A DNA stretch of 64,000 bases from Conidiobolus coronatus NRRL 28638 (Eukaryota; Entomophthoromycota; Entomophthoromycetes; Entomophthorales; Conidiobolaceae): positions 1 through 64,000 of the forward strand of contig KQ964570.1 of assembly GCA_001566745.1 (NCBI GenBank), written 5' to 3'. Below the pieces are notes generated by a model that was not told where the DNA came from, did no database searches, and worked only from the letters and a program-made list of their open reading frames with translations. Positions 29,946 to 39,639 of this stretch are shown piece by piece. The stretch's first letter is position 1; each line of letters opens with the position of its first letter. Made by a program: the position numbers and the translations under genes.

Positions 29946-30089
29946 ATGGAAATCAGAGTAGGTTATCCTTCCTTTATTTCTCTGAATGACATTCGGGAAG
30001 AAGACAAGCCTTATCGATACTATGGTGGAATTTGTCTTTGGACAGAGGATACTAGTGAAATATTTCAATATCTATTAAATGAATATTAA
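29946..30089 (+). CDS. Small ORF, 47 aa
   Basis: ATG to TAA. It is acidic and aromatic-rich (YRYYGGICLWTEDTSEIFQY). It lies 26 bp upstream of the TIM-barrel gene on the same strand. It could be a short peptide gene or a scrap. No family was recognised. Confidence 0.3.
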   Translation: MEIRVGYPSFISLNDIREEDKPYRYYGGICLWTEDTSEIFQYLLNEY

Positions 30090-30115
30090 TTTAAAAATAA
30101 GCCAAATTTATAACT

Positions 30116-31015
30116 ATGAAATTATTCTATCTTAATTTTTTATTCGTGTTCGGGTTGGAAGAATTTATCTATTCATCGTCTAGCGAATTACAAGACATAC
30201 AAAATATCTTATTGAGACCTGAAATAAAGGGTGTTCAACTGGTCTACAATTGGAAAAGTTTAGAGAAAGACAAAGATGTGTATGACTTTTCTCAGATTAA
30301 GGAAGATTTGAAGTATCTCAATGGAGTAGATAGAAAATTATTTATCCAGGTGCAAGATAGATTCTTTTCATTGCAAGCGAGGAATGTTCCTAGATATTTA
30401 TTAGAAGAGCCTGTCTACAAAGGGGGATTAGCAAAGCAGAGTGATGCTGACAGCGAAGGCGGATGGGTGGCCAAACAGTGGAACAAGCATGTGAGAGTAA
30501 GATACCAAAAGTTGTTGAAGAATCTAGCTGAAGAGTTCGATGGTAAGATATATGGGATAAATCTACCTGAGACATCTGTAGAGGTTGATGATAATGTCAA
30601 AGATTTCAACTGTGATGCTTATTTCAATGCTGAAATGGATAATTTAGGTTATACTAGAGGGGTATTCAAACACTCACACGTTGTGCAGTACGTTAATTTC
30701 TGGCCTTGTGGGTGGGAAAACGAAAATAACTACATGAATAACACCTTTGTTTTTGCAGAAAGAAATAACATCGGGTTAGGAGGGCCAGACACCATACCAT
30801 TCAGAGAAGCACATATGAAAAATTCATACCCATTCTTCCACCAAAGCAAGGGTAAAGTATTTCCGATAGCGATGGCTGTACAAGAACCTGACCTGAAGTA
30901 CAACAACACTAAGCAGGAATTCTATGATTTCGCTAAGTGCTACCTTAATGCAAGTATATTGTTCTGGACTAAGTGTATATTTGACTCAAGCTACCCTGAC
31001 TGCATTAGAATTTAA
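30116..31015 (+). CDS. Secreted TIM-barrel glycoside hydrolase-like protein of bacterial type
   Basis: The product is 299 residues from ATG. A hydrophobic start (LFYLNFLFVFGL) could be a signal peptide. The body has VQLVYNWKSLEKDKDVYDFS near the start, IYGINLPETSVEV at the mid-barrel acidic strand, HVVQYVNFWPCGWEN, GLGGPDTIPFR, MKNSYPFFHQ and AMAVQEPDL. This series is known to me from uncharacterised bacterial secreted proteins built like glycoside hydrolases; the Glu residues in NLPE and QEP would be the catalytic candidates. The match appears bacterial rather than fungal, so horizontal transfer is likely. The ORF is intact, but its C-terminus is slightly short of the strand-rich ending I expect. 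The substrate is unknown. Confidence 0.6.
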   Translation: MKLFYLNFLFVFGLEEFIYSSSSELQDIQNILLRPEIKGVQLVYNWKSLEKDKDVYDFSQIKEDLKYLNGVDRKLFIQVQDRFFSLQARNVPRYLLEEPVYKGGLAKQSDADSEGGWVAKQWNKHVRVRYQKLLKNLAEEFDGKIYGINLPETSVEVDDNVKDFNCDAYFNAEMDNLGYTRGVFKHSHVVQYVNFWPCGWENENNYMNNTFVFAERNNIGLGGPDTIPFREAHMKNSYPFFHQSKGKVFPIAMAVQEPDLKYNNTKQEFYDFAKCYLNASILFWTKCIFDSSYPDCIRI

Positions 31016-31043
31016 TTATATAATACAATCAAAGTATTTTAAC

Positions 31044-31595
31044 ATGGATCAAAATTTATTACAAGAACCTTGGCCAATTAGCATGACAACCGTATTGCTA
31101 CGCGCGAACCATACTGTTGCTCGAGAACAAGAATATTATGGTCCGTACAACACTATTCTTACACACGTCTTCCGCTGGGGAGATGGCTACATGGTAAGCC
31201 CTCAAACTCATCCAAACCACCCGGACTCAATTGATTATCTTATCGAATATATCGTTATGGATCAACAGGGTCGTGTTGTAGGTGCGATTGAAATAAAACG
31301 TGAGTTTGGGTCTCAAGATGACTCTTTTAGAAGAAATGCCCACATACAAATTATTGTTCGATTCAGAAGCATGGAAAATATAATTATGGTACCTACATTT
31401 GTCATTATCAGCGCAATTGGTCGGGTTTGCCGTGTTTATCAGTATACTCGCGAAGGTCGCATATTCAATCCACCACCTAACGCAACCATTAACATGGGTG
31501 AATGGGGCATTGACATCTCAACACTAAACGGGCGTCTGCGCTTGAACAATGCTTTTAATGTCATCAAACAAAACGCTCAAACACTCAACGATTGA
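31044..31595 (+). CDS. PD-(D/E)XK-like nuclease candidate, 183 aa
   Basis: I start at ATG 31044, 28 bp after the previous stop, rather than at the upstream in-frame ATG inside that gene. The core reads PDSIDYLIEYIVMDQQGRVV, then GAIEIKREFG, with a later IQIIVRF and FVIISAIGRVCRVYQYTREG, and PPP. D...E-I-K followed by a Q helix and an S-x-x-G-x-x-x-x-x-Y strand fits the fungal PD-(D/E)XK-like nuclease group seen three more times in this window. This copy is uninterrupted. The role could be effector, transposon-linked or host defence. Confidence 0.45.
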   Translation: MDQNLLQEPWPISMTTVLLRANHTVAREQEYYGPYNTILTHVFRWGDGYMVSPQTHPNHPDSIDYLIEYIVMDQQGRVVGAIEIKREFGSQDDSFRRNAHIQIIVRFRSMENIIMVPTFVIISAIGRVCRVYQYTREGRIFNPPPNATINMGEWGIDISTLNGRLRLNNAFNVIKQNAQTLND

Positions 31596-32245
31596 TTCTG
31601 CAGATGTAGTAGTGGGTGTTTGAAGAGGTTTCCAGTTGAAGGGGATTTACAGTATTTTTGTTAGTTAATTCTTTGCATGAAATAAGTTGCACACTAACTT
31701 AGATGCTGTTGATTGCGTCACCTAAACTTTGTAAGGGTTGGTAATTTGAATTTTACTCTTTTTTAATTAATTGATAAAGGAACAATTTTGAGTGTCTTAT
31801 ACTAGGGTGGCCTTTGGCTTAGTTTTACTTACTTCCAGGGGCCTTAAGCGAATGAAGGATAATTGGGTGGATTCAAGCAATCCGACTAATCTCGGGGAAC
31901 TCAAGGTATTTTTAGTTTATAGAGTCCAGCGGACAATCCCTTTAGCCCATTAAAGCAGCAAATTTCAGCTTACAGGGAGCATGTACAGCCACAAAGTATG
32001 CGTTGGAGTTTATCTGGCATCGTTGCCTTATTAATTATGCTACTTAAAAGGAAATTACACCATAGAGTACTTCGTACAACCATTGCTAGCATTTTCAAGT
32101 TCTAATTATATATCTTCTTAGCTCTTTGGTTATTGTAGAATCTCATGGTCATTCATCAATACACTCAAAAGAAAAAAGGCCGCCTTAATTCCATTGCCTC
32201 CGTTTTAACGTTAAGAGTAAGCACCAGAAGATTTTATTTTAAAAT
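31596..32245. other. Intergenic, no supported gene
   Basis: AT-rich, with no ORF over 60 codons and no recognised RNA or repeat. Confidence 0.4.
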
Positions 32246-32557
32246 CTAGAGCACAGTGCTTCTTGAAAAGATAAGGTTGAATTTTGACCGCGAGAGAGGA
32301 TTCCCATAGTATTCTTTGTTGTTTTTGGGTTGACGAATGTCTATAGACATCTTTTTGTTGAATGCCCACCCTAGTTTACATTCCATCAACACTTCTACCA
32401 TTTCAATCAAAACATTTGCACCTGCTTTTGATGTAGGATTATTAGCTGGTACCACATGAACACCACCATAGATGTTATCAGGATCATCTTTAGGAATAAT
32501 CTTAACACCCTTGACCTTGACATCTGCAAGTTTCAATTCAGGAGACTTTTGGCCCAA
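32246..32557 (-). pseudogene. Unrecognised coding fragment, 103 codons
   Basis: The frame reads DVKVKGVKIIPKDDPDNIYG, then GVHVVPANNPTSKAGANVLI, which looks strongly protein-like. No ATG precedes it. Upstream, broken by stops, the minus strand continues with an equally protein-like piece (VNAVEFISKYTGLV, near 32600-32640). It appears to be the remains of a larger enzyme that I cannot name. Confidence 0.35.
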
Positions 32558-32968
32558 GCAACCGAAGCATCGCCCTAAATATCATGACAGGCTCATCACA
32601 CTAGACCAGTATACTTACTTATAAACTCAACAGCATTGACAGTGGACTCAGTAATTGGCTCAACTTTTAAACACAATTGAGGCATCTACAGTAGGTTATA
32701 TATATAAAAACAGATCTAATTGATTAAATAAGTAATCTAAATTACCAGAATAGCAATTGACTGCTAATGGCAACATTAACACCATCAACTGATCATTTTA
32801 TAATTTAGGAATTGGCTTATGCTTGGAAAGGTATGAAAAGTACTGCTATTAGAGAAGGTATTGTAGCCTCACTACAACTTAGACTATATAACTGTATGCG
32901 TCTTGTATTTTTTGTAGTATAACTACTCTGACTTTTGTGCTATTTTCGTATGGTACTCAAGTCCCGCT

Positions 32969-33228
32969 GAAACTAAATTGAAACAACTCGATGGCATTAG
33001 CAGACCCACTGATAGCATTTAAAATGCTAATGCTTTACAGATGGTTGTATTCCTTCAATGGACTATTAGAATGCTTGGCGGCGCCCAAGCTCAAATGTGT
33101 TCAGTTGGCCAGCTCGTCTACTACGGTAATGAAATCCCTGAAGAAGTCCCAGAAACTAAGCCCTAGCTCATGGTCTCCTCATGGTGTTATTGAATTCAAG
33201 AACATTGAACTCTGTTCATCTTGGTGAC
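32969..33228 (+). pseudogene. ABCC (MRP-type) transporter fragment, frameshifted
   Basis: Plus-strand codons read NALQMVVFLQWTIRMLGGAQ, then AQMCSVGQLVYYGNEIPEEV, then P. After a frameshift near 33165 comes WSPHGVIEFKNIELCS. In ABCC transporters the last helix of membrane domain 2 is followed by a Q/N-M-x-S-V-E-R linker, an E-x-P-x-x-x-P loop and the W-P-x-x-G-x-I-E-F start of nucleotide-binding domain 2. The order here is the same. All Walker motifs are missing. Confidence 0.6.
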
Positions 33229-33739
33229 AAGATTAAAAATAAATTCAGTGAAATGACGGTATTAGCCCAAACCTTAAAACAGGTAGCGGAATTGACACGC
33301 ACATGACTTAAACGTGTCTAAGATAATAACGATTTTCTGTAAATAACTTCCCTACAATTTGGTTGTATTGTGATTTCGCTATTGTTGAGGGCCTGTACTG
33401 CGAACCATTCCACGGCTGTTTTTTTTCGCGTACTAGCGCCTCTAATACTAACGTTTTTTAGAATTTCAGGTAATTTAGCTACTTTTATAACTTCTTTGTC
33501 GATGCCTTCTTGCGCTTTCAATAGAGTTAGACATTGGATTGAAAACGGATTCTCCACCAATCCCTCCAAATAAATTTCCAGTTCAAAGAGCTAGGTCCAT
33601 CATGGATAATTGAACTTGCTATATTGGCAAGGAAGTAGCAAATTCTCCGCACAAATAAACCCATCACTCGAGCTTTTTTTCAAAGATTTAGAATTTTTAT
33701 TAAGAGGGTAAAATTGACCTGTTAACAGTTATGGGTTAT
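33229..33739. other. Decayed sequence, possible LINE 3' part
   Basis: The minus-strand ORF at 33318-33569 (EGLVENPFSIQCLTLLKAQE...) lies downstream of the LINE reverse transcriptase scrap on the same strand and could be its C-terminal extension. No motif decides this. Confidence 0.25.
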
Positions 33740-33925
33740 TCACAGTATCTTGAAATTCTGCTTCTTCTTTAACCTAATAAACACTTGTATATCATTTGAT
33801 AATATCTCTTTAATCGGCGATAAGCCCAGGCCTCCGTCTTCGATTCGTCTTTGGTGAATATCCTATCTAATTTTGGGTCCTTTTCACCTTTGAAAGCTCT
33901 TTTGTTCAGCTTATTTACTTTGTTA
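33740..33925 (-). mobile_element. Non-LTR (LINE) reverse transcriptase fragment
   Basis: Minus-strand codons read PRGFLNKVNKLNKRAFKGEK, then DPKL. After a frame change they read RRIEDGGLGLSPIKEILSND, then IQVFIRL. The F-L-x-K-x-N-K...K-x-P-K segment followed by GGLGL is the thumb end of LINE reverse transcriptases. The catalytic domain is absent. Confidence 0.55.
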
Positions 33926-34424
33926 AGGAAGCCTCTTGGAAAACAGAGTATGGGGGCAAAATAGAGGTATTAATAATAGAAACGTATTGATTGCCAACAC
34001 CTTTCTTCTTATTGACAAATTGCAACCTTGTAACTATATATGTCATTCAGAATCTTTGTGCTTTATTCTAAGGACATTAGATAGGTCCTTTCTATTTCGG
34101 AATATCACAAACTCATGTTTCACAGGTTGGATTTCAATCTGTATAACACCACCCATAAATCCAATTCGATCTTTTTTAGTAAACATAGTGACTCTTGCGC
34201 ACCATTCTCTGTTATTTAAACCCATCTCTGAAATCTGATTATTTAGAACTTCTAATTCACATAACAGTTCTTGTTACTTTATATAAGTCTGGCCTAGAGT
34301 CAAGCACAGCTCTAACATACTCTGTTTCTTTCTAACCTCCTGTTTAAATTTAAGCGATTGTAGTATGTTAGCCTGGACCGTGAGCATTGTAAAATGGAAG
34401 TACATAAACCTTAAGCTTCACAAA
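33926..34424. other. No supported gene
   Basis: A 60-codon minus-strand ORF (34043-34225, GLNNREWCARVTMFTKKDRI...) looks protein-like but is not recognisable. Otherwise no features. Confidence 0.3.
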
Positions 34425-34987
34425 CTACACTGTAGATTGTTCAGTATTGGCCTCCACAAGTTTTGAAATATATTCTGTTTCCAATTTGACAAAATTCTTG
34501 TTTGTTGCAAGGTAAAAGCTATTCAAAGATTCGACAAAAACTTCAATTGGATCTAGCAATTTATTAAATTCACCCGTATACCCACCTGGCCTAAAATACG
34601 GGTAATACGCAGAAATCTTAAATTCTCTGATTGTCATATCGTGTATATTGTTCCCAACTCAATCTGACACTTTGCATACTCTTCAACACTCATTGCATCG
34701 CTAGAATAAGACATACACAAAACGCGTTTGTTTTTTGCATTCATTATATCACTGTATACGCGTCGTATTGTCTGGAGATCACAATCCTTATCAAGTGTTA
34801 CTTTGTAATTAGCTTGCAGTATAGCTTTACCCAGTCTTCTGGCGTATTTGGGGACCATTGGAAAGCTCATATTTTTACTTTGAAAAGCTTCCTCATTAAG
34901 TAATTCCCATGCTAAAGAAAAATATATATGGTTAGCGACGCCTAATGCGCTGGTCTGCTTTATTCCTTTCAACAAACATTGTAGCAA
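34425..34987 (-). pseudogene. Unrecognised gene split into two overlapping frames
   Basis: The upstream frame (34634-34987) reads AWELLNEEAFQSKNMSFPMV...CMSYSSDAMSVEEYAKCQIE and stops at 34634. The second frame starts at an ATG overlapping that stop (TCA/CAT at 34634-34637) and runs to 34425 (YYPYFRPGGYTGEFNKLLDP...). It is either an ATGA overlap or, in a eukaryote, more likely a frameshift in one gene of about 185 codons. The first frame has no ATG until well inside. It lies head to head with the Zn2Cys6 gene. The family is unknown. Confidence 0.35.
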
Positions 34988-35080
34988 CTTTTATCCAAAT
35001 TCGCTTTGCTGAAGCGAGCCCTGCAAAATTATTTACTTCGACTCTGGATATTATTATAATTAATTTTTTTTACTATTTCT

Positions 35081-36976
35081 ATGACTATGTTATCTACTTC
35101 ATTTCAGCTATTAAGCACCACATCCCAAGACTCTAACTTTTCAAACTTTATTAGTGGTGGTAGTAATTTACCTCAATCGTACTCTGGTAATAGTGAAATG
35201 GAACAAGCCGAAAGCCCTTCAAGTTGTTATATTTGTAGGAATAGGAAAGTTAGGTGTGGGAGACAGCTACCCGAATGTGGTTGGTGTACAGATAACGGAG
35301 TATCTTGTATTTACCCAGAAACGAGCCATAAAAGACATAACGCTAAGAAGAATCTTAAATACCAACAAAGAGGTAGACAGGGCGAGGTGCGCGTCTTATT
35401 AGCTGCAAAAAATGATAACTATAAACAGAACGTTATCAAGTACAGGGTAAAAGCAAAACCCAACCACTCTAGACTTATTAAATATTTGGACCCTGTAAAA
35501 AATTTCCCCCTCATTAATAGGATCATTCCGGCTGTCCCTTATAATAGCTTTGAGTGGGCTAGTTTTATACAACCTATCATTTCAGCCTCCGGCCACCTAA
35601 ACCTTATGCACTACCAAAAGGGGCAATTTGAATCCAATTTAACCAAAGTACTCGCAAGTCAACTTATAACCGAAAGACCTGAACTATTAAAGGATATTGA
35701 GCCCTTTATAAAGGGTTTAAATGCTGGCAATTTTGATGGTCTCGATAAAGAATACCTTTCCATGTCCGCTAACTGGTTTAACGTGCTTTTCGATCAAACT
35801 TTTAAAGCTAGAACTATTCACTATTACTTTAAATATTTCCACCCAATGGTAACCTATTTAATAAAATCACATATACAAAATACTTTTCATCAACTTCCTG
35901 AAGTATTAAAAAGTGTAATAATTTGCGTTGGATACCAATATAGTCCAGATCAAGATGAAGGAATTTTTAAATATACCGAACAGATAGCAAAACTCCAATT
36001 AGAAAAAAATTTTTATAGTACTAATATTCATAATTGCCAAGCCTTATTCATTTATAGTTATTCATTATTCTATAGAGGTCAAGCCCCAAAAAGTTTAAAC
36101 TATTTTCATCAAGGTTGTAGAATGGCCCTTGAATTAGGCATTCAAAAGAATATTCCTAACTTGAATAAGCCCGAGGAGCAGGTGAGGAAAACGATGGCTA
36201 GTATGATGCTCTTTCAGGATCGCCACTTCTCCCTTGCCCTGAACATCGAGCCCTACTTCAGTACCGAATTTAATACTTCTACCTATTATGAACTTGATTA
36301 CACCCACCAAGTATCCTCTGGTTTTTATCTAATGTCGACTGAAGAGCAGCTATTCTCAATAGCTGAGGCCAAATCTCTCTGCCTGGTGCGAAAGGTTTAT
36401 GACTTGTATTGGGTTAGAGTTTTAAGTGAATTTGTTCAATTAAGAACACAAGTACAAGTGTACAGGCTATCAAAAAACCAAATTAAAGATAAGTTAAATT
36501 TTTTAGAAGAAAAGCTAGATAAATATTTAATCCTAAGCCTTCAAGAATTTCTAAACCTGGATAAAGAATACAATAGTCCCAGGTGTAGAGAATTAATTAG
36601 GGAGTATGTATCAATATTCACACTGCTATATCATAAGATTATTATTTTACTTTCATCCCACCGAGTATGGAGCGATATTAAGGACCCGATCCCAAATCAC
36701 GTGATTAGAGCGCATATTTCGGCCCAAGCAATTTTAAAAATAAGTACTCAAAAAGTTAAGCATTTTGAAAATTTACACTATCATTACCTATCCGTAATAG
36801 GTTTCTTTTATCTTCACCTACTAGTAAAATTAGGCCCTCACCACGATTGGAATTTTCCACAACAACTGCAAAGAATCTATATGATATTTAAAAGATGTCC
36901 GACCGATTACTTTAACAAAACTTTTGAGGTTATTAGAGTTATTTGTAATAAGTTTCAAATTCATTTTAATACATAG
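35081..36976 (+). CDS. Zn2Cys6 fungal transcription factor
   Basis: The product is 631 residues from ATG 35081. The zinc cluster has Cys at 49, 52, 59, 66, 69 and 76 (CYICRNRKVRCGRQLPECGW then C), spaced C-x2-C-x6-C-x6-C-x2-C-x6-C. A basic linker follows (HKRHNAKKNLKYQQRGRQ). The middle (about 255-420) has the helical fungal_trans-like domain: FHPMVTYLIKSHIQNTFHQL, YSYSLFYRGQAPKSLNYFHQ, GCRMALELGI. No intron is evident. It is predicted to be a nuclear sequence-specific regulator; targets cannot be read. A minus-strand gene converges 22 bp downstream. The ORF is intact. A conserved unrelated scrap of the same domain type lies at 21471-21677. Confidence 0.95.
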   Translation: MTMLSTSFQLLSTTSQDSNFSNFISGGSNLPQSYSGNSEMEQAESPSSCYICRNRKVRCGRQLPECGWCTDNGVSCIYPETSHKRHNAKKNLKYQQRGRQGEVRVLLAAKNDNYKQNVIKYRVKAKPNHSRLIKYLDPVKNFPLINRIIPAVPYNSFEWASFIQPIISASGHLNLMHYQKGQFESNLTKVLASQLITERPELLKDIEPFIKGLNAGNFDGLDKEYLSMSANWFNVLFDQTFKARTIHYYFKYFHPMVTYLIKSHIQNTFHQLPEVLKSVIICVGYQYSPDQDEGIFKYTEQIAKLQLEKNFYSTNIHNCQALFIYSYSLFYRGQAPKSLNYFHQGCRMALELGIQKNIPNLNKPEEQVRKTMASMMLFQDRHFSLALNIEPYFSTEFNTSTYYELDYTHQVSSGFYLMSTEEQLFSIAEAKSLCLVRKVYDLYWVRVLSEFVQLRTQVQVYRLSKNQIKDKLNFLEEKLDKYLILSLQEFLNLDKEYNSPRCRELIREYVSIFTLLYHKIIILLSSHRVWSDIKDPIPNHVIRAHISAQAILKISTQKVKHFENLHYHYLSVIGFFYLHLLVKLGPHHDWNFPQQLQRIYMIFKRCPTDYFNKTFEVIRVICNKFQIHFNT

Positions 36977-36998
36977 AAGTGTTTTATTAAAAAAAAAA

Positions 36999-37616
36999 TT
37001 AATTTAAAACGTCAGATTGCTTGAGGGCTGGGGGGGTTTCAAACCCGTAAACTATTAAGTCGTCTTTTGATAGCTCAGTTTCCTTTTCAGAAATAATGGG
37101 AATAATATAGCTGGTAGACACCATTGGTAGCCAGAAGGAGTTTCCGGTAATGTCTTCAAGCAAGTAGTTTACCCTTCCCGTCCCTGAAGCGTTTTTGAGC
37201 ACAACTTGAGCAACTGGAAAATAATCGAATTTATCATTTGACGGATTACTAGGGATGATGCAATTGTTTTTGAATAATTTAATTTGGTAATTTTGTTTAG
37301 AAACATTGCGGAACAACATCGTTCTCTCTTTTATGTTGCATAGTTGAACCCCCTGTAGTTTAATTAGGGTTGCAGACAGGCTTGTAGGCCTTTGCCACCC
37401 CAGTTCTTTATTTTTTTTCTTGAAATTATTCATGATATTATTATACTCTGCTATTAACAGCTTTTGGTTTTTCAACTTAGAGCCGTCGACCCAGATACTT
37501 AAATCTAGTTTGTGTGCATATAACTGAAATTTCAACTCATCTTTAAAATATTGATAGCTAACAATGCTTAATTCACCGTTGTCCAATTGCTCATTCAGGC
37601 CCTTCACATCTTCCAT
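36999..37616 (-). CDS. Conserved-looking hypothetical protein, 205 aa
   Basis: Intact ORF from ATG (37614-37616), hydrophilic at both ends. It has a charged N-terminal half (NNIMNNFKKKNKELGWQRPT) and a strand-rich C-terminal half (FDYFPVAQVVLKNASGTGRV, then NYLLEDITGN). No signal or membrane segment is visible. It converges on the Zn2Cys6 gene with a 22-bp gap. Codon use and spacing resemble the neighbouring real genes, so I believe it is expressed. I cannot name a family. Confidence 0.6.
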   Translation of the reverse strand: MEDVKGLNEQLDNGELSIVSYQYFKDELKFQLYAHKLDLSIWVDGSKLKNQKLLIAEYNNIMNNFKKKNKELGWQRPTSLSATLIKLQGVQLCNIKERTMLFRNVSKQNYQIKLFKNNCIIPSNPSNDKFDYFPVAQVVLKNASGTGRVNYLLEDITGNSFWLPMVSTSYIIPIISEKETELSKDDLIVYGFETPPALKQSDVLN

Positions 37617-38093
37617 ATTATATATATTATAACGTGATTATAATATAATATATACTACCTATATAATTAATATATTCATTTTATATTGACTCGAATAGCT
37701 AAAACTTATATATTAAGCGATTTAAAAAATATTTCCAAGTATAAATTAGCGGAATATCCGGTGTTTCTGCAATTCGCGTGTTATGTAGTTTAAATCTAAC
37801 AACCTTTGATCGTCTTAACGGTGTCATATATAACAATGTTTCCTTTGGAATTGGTAAGTAAGTGATATGTGGGATAAGAAATTAAAAAAAAGTATCACCT
37901 AACAACAAAGTAATGAAATTTATTACGAATTTCCCGAGGGAATTTCCCGAGGTTTGTCAAGAGTATACTTTTCGTGGTGAAAGGTGCCTTTGGGGACATT
38001 TTTAAGGTAGATCCTTTGCAGCTTCCAAGTCATAGCCCTAGATAGTTGAATTTGAAGCTTTTAACTTAGTTTACTTATTAAAATCAACTTATA
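37617..38093. other. Intergenic, with a 13-bp tandem duplication
   Basis: The word gaatttcccgagg is present twice in succession at about 37928-37953. Otherwise the sequence is AT-rich, with no gene. Confidence 0.6.
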
Positions 38094-39332
38094 TTAAATC
38101 TTAACCCTTTCGAACTCCCACATCATTCTTAGCTGGTCAATGTTATCATCACCATCAACTTCTAGCTTGAAGATTTCCTCATCAGTAGCTAAGGTGTGCC
38201 AGAAAGGTGGCCTATCTTGGAGTTTATCATATACTATCACACAGGGATATTTACCTTTCCAACCAAGCTCATTTATATCGTCAGAAATACTAGTCAAAAG
38301 GAGGCGCACTCTTTGCTCTTCCTTACTGTTTACCGGCTTCCAATCAGAAATATATTTAATGCGATACTGCTGGCTTTGCCCTGTTGCTGGGTGTGGGATG
38401 TTAGCAACTAATGACGAGTTATATAAAAGCGGCGAGTTTGAGTTAACCAAGTGGTATGGGAAGGGTCCAGCCGCTTGACTTTCTTTTACAAAAGATTTGC
38501 TTTGTTCCGTATGACAAATTCTATCATGTGTGCACCCCGAGGTACCCCCCTTCGTTGGCTTGTCTGACAGTTTACCAACACTTAAAAATGATACAACATT
38601 GTTTATATTGACTAAGGCCCTTTTGTTTGACGAAAGTAAAATGATTGGGAGATTCTTTGTTTCTGCTGAAGTAGTGCTGGGCTGATCTTGTGTACTTTGT
38701 ACAGATTTGGGATCCGACTCATACTCACCCCCCGGGCATGGAGGCTGCTTTTGTGAGGGTTTATCACTCAAATCTACAGACTTATCTACAGATTTATCAA
38801 TTAAATCTACAATCCAGTGATATGTTTGAACACCTGTGGCTCCGTATATACTATCAGGGGTAGCTAAAGCCGTCTCGTTTTTTAAAACGGTATTCAAGAA
38901 CTGATCAACAGGATCCAAACTATCCGCTGAAGTTTTAAATTTCTTTTGGTTAGACCCGTCTTGTACAACTTCACTTTCAAGCGGTTCGTTTTTGAGAGAC
39001 TGTAGATATAGCAAAGTAGGCTGGAACTCTAAGAGACCCAATGAAGAAATTCCACTTGTTAGACACTGTGTTAAATATGCCCCAAACCCCTCCCACTCCT
39101 GACTTAGTAAAAATAGCAAAGTTTTAAGACTATGTTTGGGTTCGTCTCCGGATTCTTTTAGGGGGTAGACTAACTCTTCTAAGTCGCACTTAGTGCCCTC
39201 AAATTCCAAGTGGGTAGCATTAGAAATAGAATCGGTTTCTTGATCATCTCGGAGTAGTTTGTAAGGAAGAGCTGAAGCCCCGCCATGAGATTTTAAACTT
39301 AAAATCTGTTTTAAGATATTGATTTCTTTCAT
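38094..39332 (-). CDS. Divergent Cdc73/parafibromin-like protein (tentative)
   Basis: I start at ATG 39330-39332 (412 residues), since the frame's upstream part lacks an ATG. The N-terminus (NILKQILSL...LEELVYPLKES...HSLKTLLFLLSQ...LLEFQPTLLYLQSLK) follows the pattern of the Cdc73 N-terminal domain, where a short start is followed by a helical segment and a leucine-rich end. The middle is low-complexity and charged. The C-terminal part begins LPIILLSSNKRALVNINNVV, then SFL, like the first strand and helix of the Ras-like Cdc73 domain (PIILIP...). The very C-terminus (PPFWHTLATDEEIFKLEVDG) does not match well. If correct it would be the Paf1-complex subunit acting in transcription elongation. 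Alternative: an unrelated orphan. Confidence 0.35.
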   Translation of the reverse strand: MKEINILKQILSLKSHGGASALPYKLLRDDQETDSISNATHLEFEGTKCDLEELVYPLKESGDEPKHSLKTLLFLLSQEWEGFGAYLTQCLTSGISSLGLLEFQPTLLYLQSLKNEPLESEVVQDGSNQKKFKTSADSLDPVDQFLNTVLKNETALATPDSIYGATGVQTYHWIVDLIDKSVDKSVDLSDKPSQKQPPCPGGEYESDPKSVQSTQDQPSTTSAETKNLPIILLSSNKRALVNINNVVSFLSVGKLSDKPTKGGTSGCTHDRICHTEQSKSFVKESQAAGPFPYHLVNSNSPLLYNSSLVANIPHPATGQSQQYRIKYISDWKPVNSKEEQRVRLLLTSISDDINELGWKGKYPCVIVYDKLQDRPPFWHTLATDEEIFKLEVDGDDNIDQLRMMWEFERVKI

Positions 39333-39639
39333 ATTATATTTAATATTTATTTTTAAAAATAATTCAATTTGTGGTTCTGCCCAGCCAGATCCCAACGATA
39401 AGCAACAAATTGTTGTATTAATTCTTCATTTTGGGGTCAAACAGCAACTAGCTCTCTGTCGCTCCAGGATAATGTTATAGTTGCTTCTCTGAAGCGTGTT
39501 GGGGGCTTGAACTAGAATTTTGATTAAAAGAAGAATTAGTTAAGCGAATACTTGCACCCTTGTTTCCAACACAAAATATGTCATTCCCCAAGCCTACAGG
39601 AAGAACTGAAACCATATAAAGGGTTCAGCCATGCTAATA

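Noticed and set aside
33283-33335. tRNA-Leu-like string (TAGCGGAATTG plus a stem-loop with TTAA)
   Set aside because: The anticodon loop lacks T at position 33, and no acceptor pairing or T-arm GGTTC box follows. At most a chance match.
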